From Talinum fruticosum (lineage: Eukaryota; Streptophyta; Magnoliopsida; Caryophyllales; Talinaceae), in NCBI GenBank assembly GCA_021018815.1, contig JAITYX010000011.1:6338501-6402500 (forward strand): 64,000 nt of DNA, read 5' to 3'. The notes below the pieces were generated by a model, which saw only the letters and a program-made list of their open reading frames with translations, was not told where the DNA came from and did no database searches. Numbering within the stretch: position 1 is the first letter of the stretch; each line of letters begins with the position of its first letter. Positions 10,638-21,572 of this stretch are shown here, piece by piece. The translations under genes were made by a program, and so were the position numbers.

Positions 10638-11347
10638 ATGGCAATATCTCAATACAATGGCACCCGTGTTCTTAATGATGATGATCGGAGGATGAAGAAC
10701 AATAATGTTGCAAAAACCCGAGACTCGAAAGAGGCCTAGCGAGAGTGTTTCTTCATCATCCGTGTTGACAGCAATCGCTATCGTAAGCGACACTCTGCCA
10801 CGGAAAAACAGAGGAAAAAGCGGCCCAACAAACAAGAGAGAAGCGGCGCCAACATGACACGTCCTCCACTTCCTGTTGAGATCAAAGAGAAGATGAAGAT
10901 CTTAGGCCTTGATCAAAGCTGTACACCTAAGCTCATCATCCAAAACTATGTCTTCAACTCATATGTTAACCCGCAACAAGCGCAACTACTAATCCCGCTA
11001 CAACGAGTTGGAGACGAGCGAAGACGAATTCCTTGAGCCTCGGGAACTAAAAGTATTGAAACAAGCAAAAGGGGAGATGAAAGTGACAATGATCCAATCC
11101 TCGGACATACGTGAGGAAGAGGGAGATGAGACTTACACTATGGCCGAAGCCCAAGGGAAGGGAGATGACAAGGATGGAGGAGGGAAATAAAAGAAGGAGC
11201 CTACGCTATGCATTGCAAGGAAGGTGGAATAAGGTTAAAGAAGAGAGTAACATCCACAAGAAGGATTATATTCAAGTGTGGACATTCAAATATTCCCACC
11301 AAAACAAACTCGGATTCGCTTTGGTCAATCTTAGACGGAAGCCATAG
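10638..11347 (+). pseudogene. B3 (DUF313-type) gene copy C, frameshifted
   Basis: ATG 10,638 opens MAISQYNGTRVLNDDDRRM. A frameshift moves the reading into a KRPSESVSSSS linker, and a second shift moves it into PPLPVEIKEKMKILGLDQS, FNSYVNPQQAQLLIP and EDEFLEPRELK. The end reads ALQGRWNKVKEESNIHKK, YIQVWTFKYSHQNKLGF and ALVNL, before TAG at 11,345. These are the expected blocks of a DUF313/B3 domain: an N-terminal KEKM helix, the SxLxxP strand, then the WNxVKxxNxLxxxDxIQVW and ALV strands. All blocks are present but spread over all three frames, so this is a pseudogene of about 235 codons. It is the best preserved 3' half of the four copies. Confidence 0.83.
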
Positions 11348-12494
11348 TAGTAACTCATGAGTAGTTTCTAATTTCTAATTTCCTATTAGTTATTTTTTTT
11401 ATGTAAAAACGTTACTTAGCTTGTAAGATTTTTTTTTTTTTTGGTTTTATGGAAAGACCAATATATCTTTCTATGAAAGTTATAATTAGTTGGTGTGGTG
11501 TAAGACATTGGATGAAGATCAACATTCAAAATGAATTGCGATATCCTCCCTCATCAATGAATCAAGATGCAAAACTATTGAAGATTATTCATGATAAAAT
11601 TGTCATAATTCCGGTTCTAACTTTCGAGAAGATATATATATTAGTTATTTGAATGTCGTATTTTAAGCTTATGTTTTAGGGCCCATACATTTAATCGTTA
11701 TGATTGCGAATTACTCCTAAACTCTAATTGCTAAATCTATCTACTCATAAATTATCCTAAACACTGCTAACAACTTTGTACAACGTTAGCCGTTAACCAT
11801 CAATGCTAATTGTTTCTAACAATTAGATTGAAATGAACATATCTTTCGATTTTTAATTATTTATACTCAATTTTTCTTTATAAGTACTGTTTGATGTTTA
11901 TATTTATCTTTTAGGAGGGAAGGATGATACTTAGTAAGTGAAAATTCTATCATAGTTCCTTACATCTATGGGTTATAATTTTTTTAATTCCATAAACATT
12001 ATCCTTATTTTTCCTTCTCATCCAATAAATAATGATAATATGTGGTACGAATATAGTCATACGGTAAAGATTACAATGTAATAACCATATGTTGGGAAAA
12101 ACTTTGTGTTTGCTTAGGTACCCGATTACTTATAAGACATTGGTCAAAATTTAAGTAAAATTTCAACGAATCACTTTATGACTTTTTATAAACAAAAACC
12201 AAAAATAAAAATACTTCAATTCAGATAATGAAAAATCATTTCATGTCTATAATTTTCTTCCATACAAAATATCAAATTCAGACTAATATTCCTATTTAAT
12301 TAAGAAAATTCAATCGCTTTTTTTCTTTTTTGAAATAAAATTCAGTCGCTTATTAGAAAGAGTATAAGGGTCTAACATTCATTTGGTGTGGGAAAAAATT
12401 GTAAACAATCCGATTTTAGTAATTGTAGTTTTAATGTTAAAAGGACCTGTTTCTTTCCATAGTAATCTTGATTATTTTAATAGATTCGTGTCCT
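11348..12494. other. 3' flank of B3 copy C
   Basis: AT-rich intergenic DNA, homologous over most of its length to 6,744-7,404 but with about 450 extra bases near 11,740-12,190 that copy B lacks. No coding, RNA or transposon signature is visible in the extra stretch. Confidence 0.5.
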
Positions 12495-12899
12495 ACTTCT
12501 AGATAGGGGTGAATTTTTTGATAAGATAATGAATTTTTTACGTTGATGAATTTTTTTAATAAAATAATAAATTTTTTTATGTTGACGAATTTTATAATTA
12601 AATGATGAATTTTTGTATTTTTATAATTTTGAATCAACATTAATGAATTTATTTTTATATTTACTTATTCATAGAAAAATAATGAAATAGAATTTAGTTA
12701 CTTAATTACACCTTTTGTATAAAGTTCATTTAAACATATGTTTCTCTAATTGGAAAAATTGATCCATGTAAGTTTTTTTTATTATTCATGTAAAAAGTAT
12801 AAAACTTAAAAAACAAGTACATCGAATATTTACGAATAAATATTGTACTAAACTAAGGAGTTTTATAACAATTGTGATGAATTTTACAATAATAGTGAA

Positions 12900-13082
12900 C
12901 CCTCTGTTTGGATATAAGAAGGGGAGAGGAAGGGAGGTTAATTAAGGGGAGGGAAATGGAAGGGAGGGGAAGGAAAAGGTGGGAAGATACATTCCCTTTG
13001 TTTGGATTTGAAATGGAGGGAATTGAAGTTACCAATATTTCCTTATTTGGATTAAAAAGGGAAATGGAGGGGAAGGAAAACA

Positions 13083-13150
<68 letters not shown>

Positions 13151-13849
13151 CCATCACCACTTTAAATTAAAAATAATGAATTTAAATTTAGTACAAAGAA
13201 CTCATTTCCTCTCGGTAACGTTTCACCCAAAAAAATTTATTTTTTTAATAATTATTTTTTTCTATTTATAAATTATTACCCAAAGTAAAATAAAATAAAT
13301 AAATCAAATAATATAAGCACCCAAAATATAATTAAAAAAAAAAAGTAGGAGAACGATAAAAATATTAATGTCCACATGTATATTCATGGTGATTAACATA
13401 TATATCATCTACTTTATTCATCATAATTACGAATTTAAAAAAGATACTTAAACTAATAATTTGGACCAAAACAAGTAGGGCAACATATGAATTAGATTAG
13501 TTACTAACTAAAGGAAAAAAAATGAAGAGGTATTAACCTTCATGACGATCTGTAAAATAAAGGAAAAAGAGAAATTTGGACGGAAATACAAAAAGATAAT
13601 GTGATAATAAGAAGAAATAAAATATAATTAAATAAAATAAAATAATTTTTATTCATTATCTTATTCCCTCCCCTTCCTTCCCCTCAATTTGGAGGAGAAT
13701 GAAAAATTAACAATAAGGGTGAAGGGGGATGGTTCCCCCACCTTCACCCCCTCTATTTTATCCCAAACAAGCGAAATCAAAGGGAATTATTCCCCCTTCC
13801 CTCCCTTCCCCTCCCTTCCTCTCCCTTAACCTTCAATCCAAACATAGGC
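12900..13849. mobile_element. Foldback-type DNA element, 950 bp
   Basis: The left end, CCCTCTGTTTGGAT followed by a GGGGAGAGGAAGGGAGG-type purine run, is inverted at the right end (CCTTCCCCTCCCTTCC runs, then ATCCAAACATAGGC). Terminal repeats extend roughly 70 bp or more. GAA flanks both sides (12,897-12,899 and 13,850-13,852), compatible with a 3-bp target duplication. The first segment copy lacks this block. It encodes nothing and contains an ATT microsatellite. A non-autonomous hAT- or PIF-like origin is possible but not shown. Confidence 0.6.
13082..13147. repeat. (ATT)n microsatellite
   Basis: About 21 uninterrupted ATT triplets inside the foldback element. In one frame it creates a poly-leucine run at the end of an otherwise meaningless reading frame (12,908-13,165). 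Confidence 0.95.
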
Positions 13850-14241
13850 GAAATCTTCATCAATCTTCTTGGCATATGCTTCAACTATCTCGCTATATAT
13901 GACCTTTTACTAACATTTATTACTTAGTTATATGCACAAATTCATCAGTAATTAGTAAAAATTTAGCATAAATAATTAGCACATTTATCAAGAAATAAAA
14001 ATTCATTAGTAAAATTAGCGAGAATCATCAATAAAAATCAACATAATTAACATATTTACCTTAATATCGATAAATTCATCATAAATACGAAAACATTCAT
14101 CAATATTAATACTTGGCATGTTCATCGTTACAATTTATATATTTATCAAAAAGAATGTATATTCAATGTGGAACTATACAAATATATCAAAAAAAAATAT
14201 TCATCATTAAAATATAAAAATTCATCAAGCAACTTAATTTA

Positions 14242-17200
14242 TGTAACACCCCAATACGTAACCACATAAATAAATAATTAGCAGCGGAATATTTGTAAAT
14301 TGAGAGACGTCACTGCTTGTTTTCAGAATGAAACAAGGCAAATTCATTTGAGCAAATTAATTATTTAAACAATTTATGTAACAATCCAATCCATTTTTTT
14401 TCTTTACATAAAATAAAAATTTCAAAACGCCGAGGATCACTGGAGAGGAATCATGAACCAAGAGACCGAGGAAGGGACTAACATGTATGGGGTCAAGACG
14501 AAGAGCCGAACATCACTTCTCCCGACCAGACTTTATCTTTTCATCCTCTTTAAATTTTGGGTGTGATTGTGAATAGTCCGTCAAGCGCTCGACTTCCTAA
14601 AAATTTTAAAACATAAAACAATAAACGTGTGAGCTAGAAGCTCGATACGTTACCATTATAAAATAAAATTACAATTTAAATGCTCTTAAATCATTTTTCT
14701 TGAATACTCGGTTTGCAAACTTGTCAATTTCGATTTCCTTTTCCGATTTAGCCAAACTTAGGCCCCGTCATCGTGAAACAATCAATCATGGACTCCGACT
14801 CCTAGGTTCATCGAACCCCGAGGCGATCGGTCGTGAACAATTGAACGATTAACGATTCCGTGAAGTTATCATATATGTAATCGTGAATCGTATCCGTGTC
14901 TTAAAATGTAAACTGTATCGTGAACTGTAATCGTGTTCGTAAATTGTAAATCGTATCGTGAATCGTAATCGTGTCTCGTAAATTATAAACCGTATCGTGA
15001 ATCGTAATCGTGTCTATAATCGTATTGTGAATCATGCATCGTGTCTATAAACCGTATCTGTATGCTGTGAATTGTAAGCTATGCATCGTGAACTATAAGT
15101 CATGAATCGTGAATCTGTAATCGTGGTCATGAACTCGCAATCTGTGATAAATCTCCGTAAGTCGTGAACTATAGGCTGTGAAGTGGATCCAAATTATTTG
15201 TGTTATTAGAATAGTAATTTCGGTTATAAAGATGAAAACGTTGAAAAAGGTACAAGCAATAACATACCTCAACGTGCCAAATACTTCAATGATCGATTGT
15301 TTACGCAACACAATTTCAATTTGATTTCTATTTCCAAAACGAATCTACTTTTGTAGGTTATTTTATTAGTCCTTTAACCGTATTTATAAGCATTTACAAT
15401 CACCAAACTTTTATTTTTCGCGTATCTATCCATATTGTTTTCTTTTGATCTCGATATTCATACATTTTCCAAAAATAAGCTATTGCCGATATAGTTTGAA
15501 GTCGTATATAACAATTGATGAGTTTAATTTCCCATTCTTTTAATAAAACTCAAGTTTGATCTTTTGCTTCTATCATTTCTAGTATGTGCTTAATGTAGCC
15601 TAATCCTAATTATATCTCTTGTTTCATCTAGTACGCCTAAATGTCCTCATGTCCGTAAACCGAATATACTTTCTACTTGAGGTGTCGATTTGGTTTCTCA
15701 ATTTTCTAAAAATTTTGCCGGAGTTTCGTTTGAAACATGGCCTAACCATTAGGCTAAAAGCCTTAAAAACTCGCATAAAATCCATAATAAAACTCAACGA
15801 GCCACACGCTCGGAGTACACGACTCAACGGCCACACGCCGGAGTATATTTACAACCACAAGAACCAAATTTCAAACCGGTATATAAACCAAGTTACAATC
15901 TCGCCAATATTCTCATTTGCTTGTGCTCATGAACTTTCGATTTTTGATCATGACATATATATTGATAGCTAAGGCTCCGGTTAAGCAATTTAATCATAAA
16001 ATCTTCATTATCGGGAGATGGTTCCGTACGATTAATTTCTTTACGAGTAGTACCAATAATCGATTAATGATTTAGTGTGTCGTAGACAAAATAGTGAAAC
16101 TCATCAATATTTACATGTTAACGTTTAAATATTTTGAAAAGTGCGACGATGAACGTACGTAACGTCACTGAGGTAGTTGTTCGTTTTCCTTTAAATATCG
16201 CTTTCGTTCTTTTCTTCGAGCATGTCGTTTCCGTCACTTTTCGTTTTCGTAAAGTAATTTGATTCGATAAGTTAGATCTCTATTCAAATTGTCATACTAA
16301 TTTTCTTTTCTTTCTTTTATAAACTCTTACGTTCGGTTTCTTTTAATTCCTCACTTGTCGCTCAAAGTTCATTTAAGCTTAAGACTCTCACAATTTTATA
16401 AAGATCTATTTTTCCTCCCTTCGCAACTCGTTTCAACATTCTGAATTTCTTTTTAATCCTAATCTCTCTTTCAATAATATCCCCGACCTTTCTTTAAGAT
16501 CATTCCTCCATTAGTCATTCATGTTTCATTATAATCTAATCGATCATGGCCTTATTTTTCACCTCATCCCAACTTACTTCAATAAGACCTCAGTTAATTC
16601 CGATGAAAACCTTCCACTTCATCGGCTAATTTACATTTATTCCATATTTTCAATTCAAACTTAGCATACCCAATTTCCATTCAATTCACGCACATTAATA
16701 TACGAGATACTCTATCAAATTTCCCCTTTTAAATTGATTCACTCTTGCTTAACTAAACCTATATTCAATCACATTAATTTGCTCAAGTTTAGTACACATA
16801 CAGAAATAGATTCAATCTTCCATCAATCTCCAATTACACATCCTTAAAATCAACTTACGACAATACATACATACTCATACTTCAATCATCCTCAATATCT
16901 TTCCTCCAATTCTTCCACGACCAAATAATTGATACATACTCATATAGAAGTTTAACAAACGCATTCACAATTATAAATAATCCCAAATTAATTTTCAATA
17001 CTAATTTAACACATAAGAAACCCTAACTCCAATTTCACATATCCATATTTCAATTACTCCCCAACGTTCATCCAAATCCACCACAACCAATTCAAAACTC
17101 ACTCACAACTTAAATTACAACATTTACTTGTCTAATTATTCAATTCTAACATGAATTTGGGATATAATTTACTGAGAAATTGAGGGTTAGAAATATACCT

Positions 17201-17894
17201 CAAAAGAGGTTACAGATGAAAGTGGATGATGGAGATTAGGTGATGGAGCTTGGGGGTGTCGAGGTGGCGGTGGACAGCGGCGTCAGGCAGCGACGACGGC
17301 CAAGAAACGGCGGCGGTAGCCGGTCCGAGCGCCGGCAGTAGCAGGGGCGGTTCTGCCCCTGTTCGCGCGAGACAAGCGAAAAGAAGGAAGACAGAAGTGT
17401 TGGCGCGGTAAAGGTGGTAACCAGGGAGCCGGAGATGGCTGTTGGCGGCTGCAGGTCCGGCCGATGACTGGCCGGTGGCCGGCGACACAGGAGCAACAGG
17501 GGCAGCGGGAGAAGAGAGGAAGGAGAGGTGAGAGCGTGGGATTTTTTTATGAATTGGTTCTCTGATCTTTGAAGGCAATACACACTCCCTTTTTTTTTGT
17601 TTTTTGTTTTTTTTTTTTTTTGCTGCAGCCTGCTCCAGCAGCTTCTCCTCATTTCATTTTTTTGGAGCCCAAGATCTTTGTCGTTCCAATATTTGTATAT
17701 CTTTATGAACTTAAAAATATTTAAATAATTATCTGTGCCTAAAAACATTTATTACTTCGTAATGAAATAAATTATATGATTTTAGTACACACACATGTCT
17801 ACAATTTCACGCAACTCACTGCTTTTAAATAATATTAATACGATAAAATACAAATTTAGAGTAATTAAATATGATTAAGATTTGGGGTGTTACA
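14242..17894 (-). mobile_element. Solo LTR 2 of the same gypsy-like family, inverted orientation
   Basis: Ends are TGTAACACCCC and GGGGTGTTACA, a perfect 11-base inverted pair. It is flanked by the perfect 5-bp duplication ATTTA (14,237-14,241 and 17,895-17,899). The uninterrupted counterpart at about 8,250-8,290 reads CAACTTCATTTAGTAG. Internally it shows the family landmarks in reverse order to LTR 1: the paired GAGCCACACGCTCGG motif near 15,797, and the GC-rich block at 17,220-17,560 close to the right end. No gag/pol or primer site is present, so it is a solo LTR, longer than LTR 1 (3,653 bp). Ala/Pro-rich antisense frames in the GC block are not convincing proteins. Confidence 0.85.
14860..15180. 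repeat. Degenerate TCGTGAATCGTAA repeat array
   Basis: The words TCGTGAATCGTAA, ATCGTGTC and AACCGTATCGTG recur about a dozen times with drifting spacing inside solo LTR 2. It looks like a decayed minisatellite generated within the LTR. A much weaker echo is seen near 3,470-3,500 in LTR 1. Confidence 0.6.
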
Positions 17895-18441
17895 ATTTAG
17901 TAGAAAAACTCATTAACAATTAGTACACATTCATAATTAAATTTATATATTCATCAAAAAATTTCATATTCAATATAAAATAGTTCAAATACATGAAAAT
18001 TGATAAATATTCATTACTATGACTTTAAAATAATAACAAAGAATAATCATATTCTACTTGCATAGAAAGTGGCAAAAATTCATTAAAATTTTGATTATTT
18101 ATTCATTATAAGCAGAATTCCAAATTCACATGAATTCATCATAAACAAATATTCATCACAAAAAAAATAAATTTATAAAAACAAACAAAAATTTATCACT
18201 AAAATTAAAAAATTCATCAATATAAACAAATATTCATCAGTAAAAATAAAAAATTCATCAAAATAAACAAATATTCATCACCAAATTAAAAATTTAACCA
18301 AAAAAAATAGAGAGTTTAAATTACATCCGAACAAAAAATTTAATAAAAAACAAGAAAAAATTTCAGTTATTGTCTTGATACATTAAAACAAAAATATTCA
18401 TCACCGAAGTTTAAAAAACAAGCAAAGGTGAAATCCTTCAT

Positions 18442-18679
18442 CTTTAGAAATGGCGTTTTAAATTTCGGGCCACTTGACAACGATATTTTGGTCGTTGAGA
18501 CCTTCTTCCTCCTTAATCAAGTAGTCATTGTACCCATTTTTTGGATCGACGCCATTGTTGGCGTGTCTCTTTGGCAAGAGCTTGACTCTTGCAATCGAGA
18601 ATCACTGGATGAGAGAGAAAATGATTCCGACGAAGGCGGAAGCTGGAATCAAGACCTTTGTGGCTAGATCTAGAACCAT
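18442..18679 (-). pseudogene. AVP1: Vacuolar H+-pyrophosphatase exon 1 fragment, copy 2
   Basis: Minus-strand reading from ATG 18,679 gives MVLDLATKVLIPASAFVG, IIFSLIQ, a TGA where the family has Trp, [45 protein letters not shown], a TAA where the family has Gln, and NAISKDEG. Unlike copy 1 there is no frameshift, only two stops. It covers residues 1 to about 78 of the usual ~765-residue pump: helix 1 and the conserved cytosolic [13 protein letters not shown] region. The CT-rich 5' leader is kept on the minus strand upstream (18,680-18,890). The donor after exon 1 is mutated from GT to AT. Not functional. Confidence 0.88.
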
Positions 18680-19178
18680 TTTCCCCCGTAACCTTACCAC
18701 TTGTCGGAAACTTGAAAATCCGCACTCGAAATAATTTTTGGATGCGAGTTGTAGAACATGAGTAGGAGGTAGACGCCATTTGAAAGAGGAGAGTGAATGA
18801 TGAGAGAGAAAGAAAGAGGAGAGAGAGAGATGCATAGTGAAATGAAAAGGAATCACACATTATATTTAGATTTAAGGTTGCATTTTTTAATTTTGTTTTC
18901 GTTGGGCCCACTTGTCTACTCCGGTACGAACATATAAGAATTACGGATATAATGGTGAATTTATAATTTTATTTAATAATGTCCTATTTTAAAATGTTAA
19001 AGTTTTAATAAGTATCAACTAATTTTATGATTGTTTAACTTAAAAAGAATTAGTTTTACAAATTTAATTTAGGTAACAATAGTGTCTCAACCTCTCATGC
19101 ATAGAAGTACAACAATAACTATTTATGGAAGTTTGTTAAGAAACAATAATGTCACACTATCCAATAACTTATCAAATA

Positions 19179-19450
19179 CTCCATGCGTTTCAAAATGCAT
19201 ATCACTTTAACTAACTTTTTATGTTTCACAATACTTGTCACTTTATAATTCTAATGATGTATTAGTGACTAGTTTACCAATTTTATCCTTATTAATTACT
19301 TTATTTCTCTACTTTTCTCATTGATTTTCTTCATTTCTAATGAAATTTTAGGGTAACTTGGTCTTTTAACACAAATTTTGTCATGAATTTATTGTTTTTT
19401 TGGTACTACTTCATAACTTTAAAGCGACAAATATTTTGAAACGGAGAGAG
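19179..19450. mobile_element. Stowaway-like MITE (Tc1/mariner type), 272 bp
   Basis: The block CTCCATGCGTTTCAAAATG ... ATATTTTGAAACGGAGAGAG has inverted ends of the CTCCNTCCGTTTC type and is flanked by TA on both sides (19,177-19,178 and 19,451-19,452). The homologous flank of copy C at about 9,520 reads ATCAAATAACTTTATTATGG without it, giving a clean empty site. Stowaway elements are non-autonomous relatives of plant mariner transposons and insert at TA. Confidence 0.88.
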
Positions 19451-20546
19451 TAACCTTTATTATGGAAGATCATGATAATTTACTATTAAATTATTTCACC
19501 CGAGATTAATTTATTAGAATTATTCAATGATATAAGAATCCATCTTGATAAAAGTATTCCCTGCTAAAAATTTGAAAAAAATTATATCTTAATTATGACA
19601 TTCTCCAAGAAAATCGGCAAATTAATTAAGAACTCATAGTTATACCTCAATCTTGTGAGTACATAATGAATGCTAGTTTTTTTAATGCAATTTTAATTCT
19701 ATTTTTATATAAGATTAACTGAAAAATTAAAGACATGAAATAATAATACACATATATATTCATATAACTTTTTTTTTTTTCCAAATTAACATTGTGAAAT
19801 AGAATTCCAATTAGTGCCAACTCAACTTTTGTAGAAGTAACCCTATAACCGTGTGGCTATAAGCTTGCTGTAATAGAATGGGTACAACAGCTAGAATATA
19901 ATCAAGATTTGATGAATCTTTTGTAATATTAGAATTGGGAAACTCTATTTCACAAGTAACTCTTAAATCACCATAAAATAGACTCTTTTTTTTTTATAAA
20001 AAAAGGATTACTGTAATTATGAGATTAATATTATGAAATTATATGGATAAGCTGGACTCTATTTCTATTACAACAACTACTAGGATCGGGTTTTGGGAAG
20101 ATTAGGGCAAGGTTTTGAGGAATCCATCTAGTGATTAATTTCTATGTAATAACAAGATTTCGAAACTGTCTATCAACAAAAATAAATTAGGAAAGTCCAA
20201 TTCTACAAGGATCAAGATTTGATGAATCCGTGATAATAATACGATTAGAAAATTGTTTTCCAAGTAATTAACCGCCTTAATCCTCCTTCGTATAAATTCA
20301 TTTGTACATCTCCTCCAAGTTTTATATTTTTAGTTGCAAGTATTTTTTCTGCTTCTTTTACTTAATCGCTCGAGTTTTCCTCCTTTTTCTAAACCCGTCC
20401 ACTGCTATTACCATCCTTTTCCCACGAAGAAGATGAAGATGACGATCGTAACCAAGATCATGATGTTATTTGGGTCCGCTTATCGAGATCCAAGTTGATG
20501 ATGATGATCATGCACTTGATGATCATCATGAGGATCGGGGGTGAAC

Positions 20547-21241
20547 ATGGCAATATCTCAACACAATGGCACCCTTGTTCTTAATGATGATGATGATCTC
20601 GGGATGAAGTACAATAACGCTCCAAAAGCCAAAACTCGGAAGAGACCTAGCGAGAGTGTTTCTTCATCATCTTCATTGACTACTCGCAAGTGGCATGCCG
20701 CCATAGAAGAAGCGAGAGGAAAGAGCGGCCCGAGCAAACAAGAGACAAGCGACGCCGACATGACACGTCCTCCACTTCATATTGAGATCAAAGAGAAGAT
20801 GAAGATCTTATGCGTCGATCAAAGCTGTACGCCTAAGCTCATCATCCAAAAATACATCTTCAACTCATATGTTAACCCGTAGCAACCGCAACTGCTAATC
20901 CCAGTAAAGCAGCTGGTGATAAGCGAGCCGAGTTCCTTCAGCCCTAGGAACTACAAGAGCTGAAACACGTAAAAGGGGAGATGAAAGTGATAGTGATACA
21001 ATCCTCAAACAACGTGGGGAATAGGGAGATGAAGCTTACACTGTGGTCGAAGCCCAAGGGAAGGGAGATGAAAAGGATGAAGGAAGGAAATAAGAGAAAG
21101 AGCCCACGCTATGCATTGCAAGCGAGGTGGAATAAGGTTAAAGAAGAGAGTAACATCCACGAGAAGGATTATATTCAAGTGTTGGTATTTATATATACCC
21201 ACCAGAACAAACTCATATTCACTTTGGTTAATATTGGATAG
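20547..21241 (+). pseudogene. B3 (DUF313-type) gene copy D, one stop and one frameshift region
   Basis: The best preserved 5' half. From ATG 20,547 the frame is open for about 111 codons: MAISQHNGTLVLNDDDDLGM, KTRKRPSESVSSSSSL, PPLHIEIKEKMKILCVDQS and FNSYVNP. It meets TAG at 20,880 where copy C has CAA (Gln). A frameshift near 20,930 then moves the B3 strands to another frame: GEMKVIVIQSSNNVGN, ALQARWNKVKEESNIHEK and FTLVNIG, ending TAG 21,241. Copy D lacks the 1-base linker shift shared by B and C, so those two are probably more closely related. TATA box at 20,291. Ancestral product about 230 residues, a small B3-type DNA-binding protein. Confidence 0.83.
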
Positions 21242-21507
21242 AAGCCATAGTAGTAATTCATCGGTAGTTTCTAATTTATAATTTTTGAGTAGTTTTTTAT
21301 GTAACGTTACTTAGCTTGTAACTATCATTATATATATTTTTTGTTCCAATTAATTAAAAAAATTTTTAAAAATTGTAATTGCCAAGTTTGGGATTTTTGC
21401 ATTTGAACCGCCCTATAAAATGAGGAATTGTATTTGTTTTGTCAAATGCGTGTTTTCTACTGACAATAAGAATCCAATCAAATTAACTGGATTCAAGTTC
21501 ATAGGAA
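21242..21507. other. 3' flank of copy D
   Basis: Short AT-rich stretch after the last B3 copy. The duplicated unit ends within it; sequence beyond about 21,320 is not seen elsewhere in the window. Confidence 0.4.
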
Positions 21508-21572
21508 ACCCATGTAGCTCGGGTGGTAGAGCGCTTGCAACGGTTGAGAAAGAACGATACCCCGCATCTCCA
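21508..21572 (+). pseudogene. tRNA-Ala-like remnant, possibly the head of a SINE
   Basis: The D-arm and A-box portion ATGTAGCTCGGGTGGTAGAGCG is well conserved (written here across 21,512-21,533), and the T-arm and acceptor end ACGATACCCCGCATCTCCA is present. The anticodon stem-loop is degraded and the whole is about 8 bases short of a tRNA. It matches plant tRNA-Ala in outline. A tRNA-derived SINE head is the alternative; no clear tail or target duplication was found. Confidence 0.5.

Larger units (their letters stand above)
12495..18930 (-). mobile_element. Second copy of the pyrophosphatase-bearing segment, interrupted twice
   Basis: After removing the foldback element (12,900-13,849) and solo LTR 2 (14,242-17,894), about 1.8 kb remains, the same size and order as 7,405-9,250. 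The TTCATC array flanks both insertions and the pyrophosphatase exon lies at 18,442-18,679. Its right end, CCGGTACGAACATATAAGAA, corresponds to CCAGGTACTAACATATATGA in the first copy. It was probably duplicated as part of the B3 tandem unit. Confidence 0.5.

Noticed and set aside
12908..13165. 85-codon frame ending in poly-leucine
   Set aside because: Produced by a purine-rich inverted repeat followed by an ATT microsatellite.
17210..17748. Minus-strand frames of 122 and 170 codons rich in Ala and Pro
   Set aside because: Same GC block in solo LTR 2; the amino-acid text is low-complexity and not conserved with the equivalent block of LTR 1 or 3.
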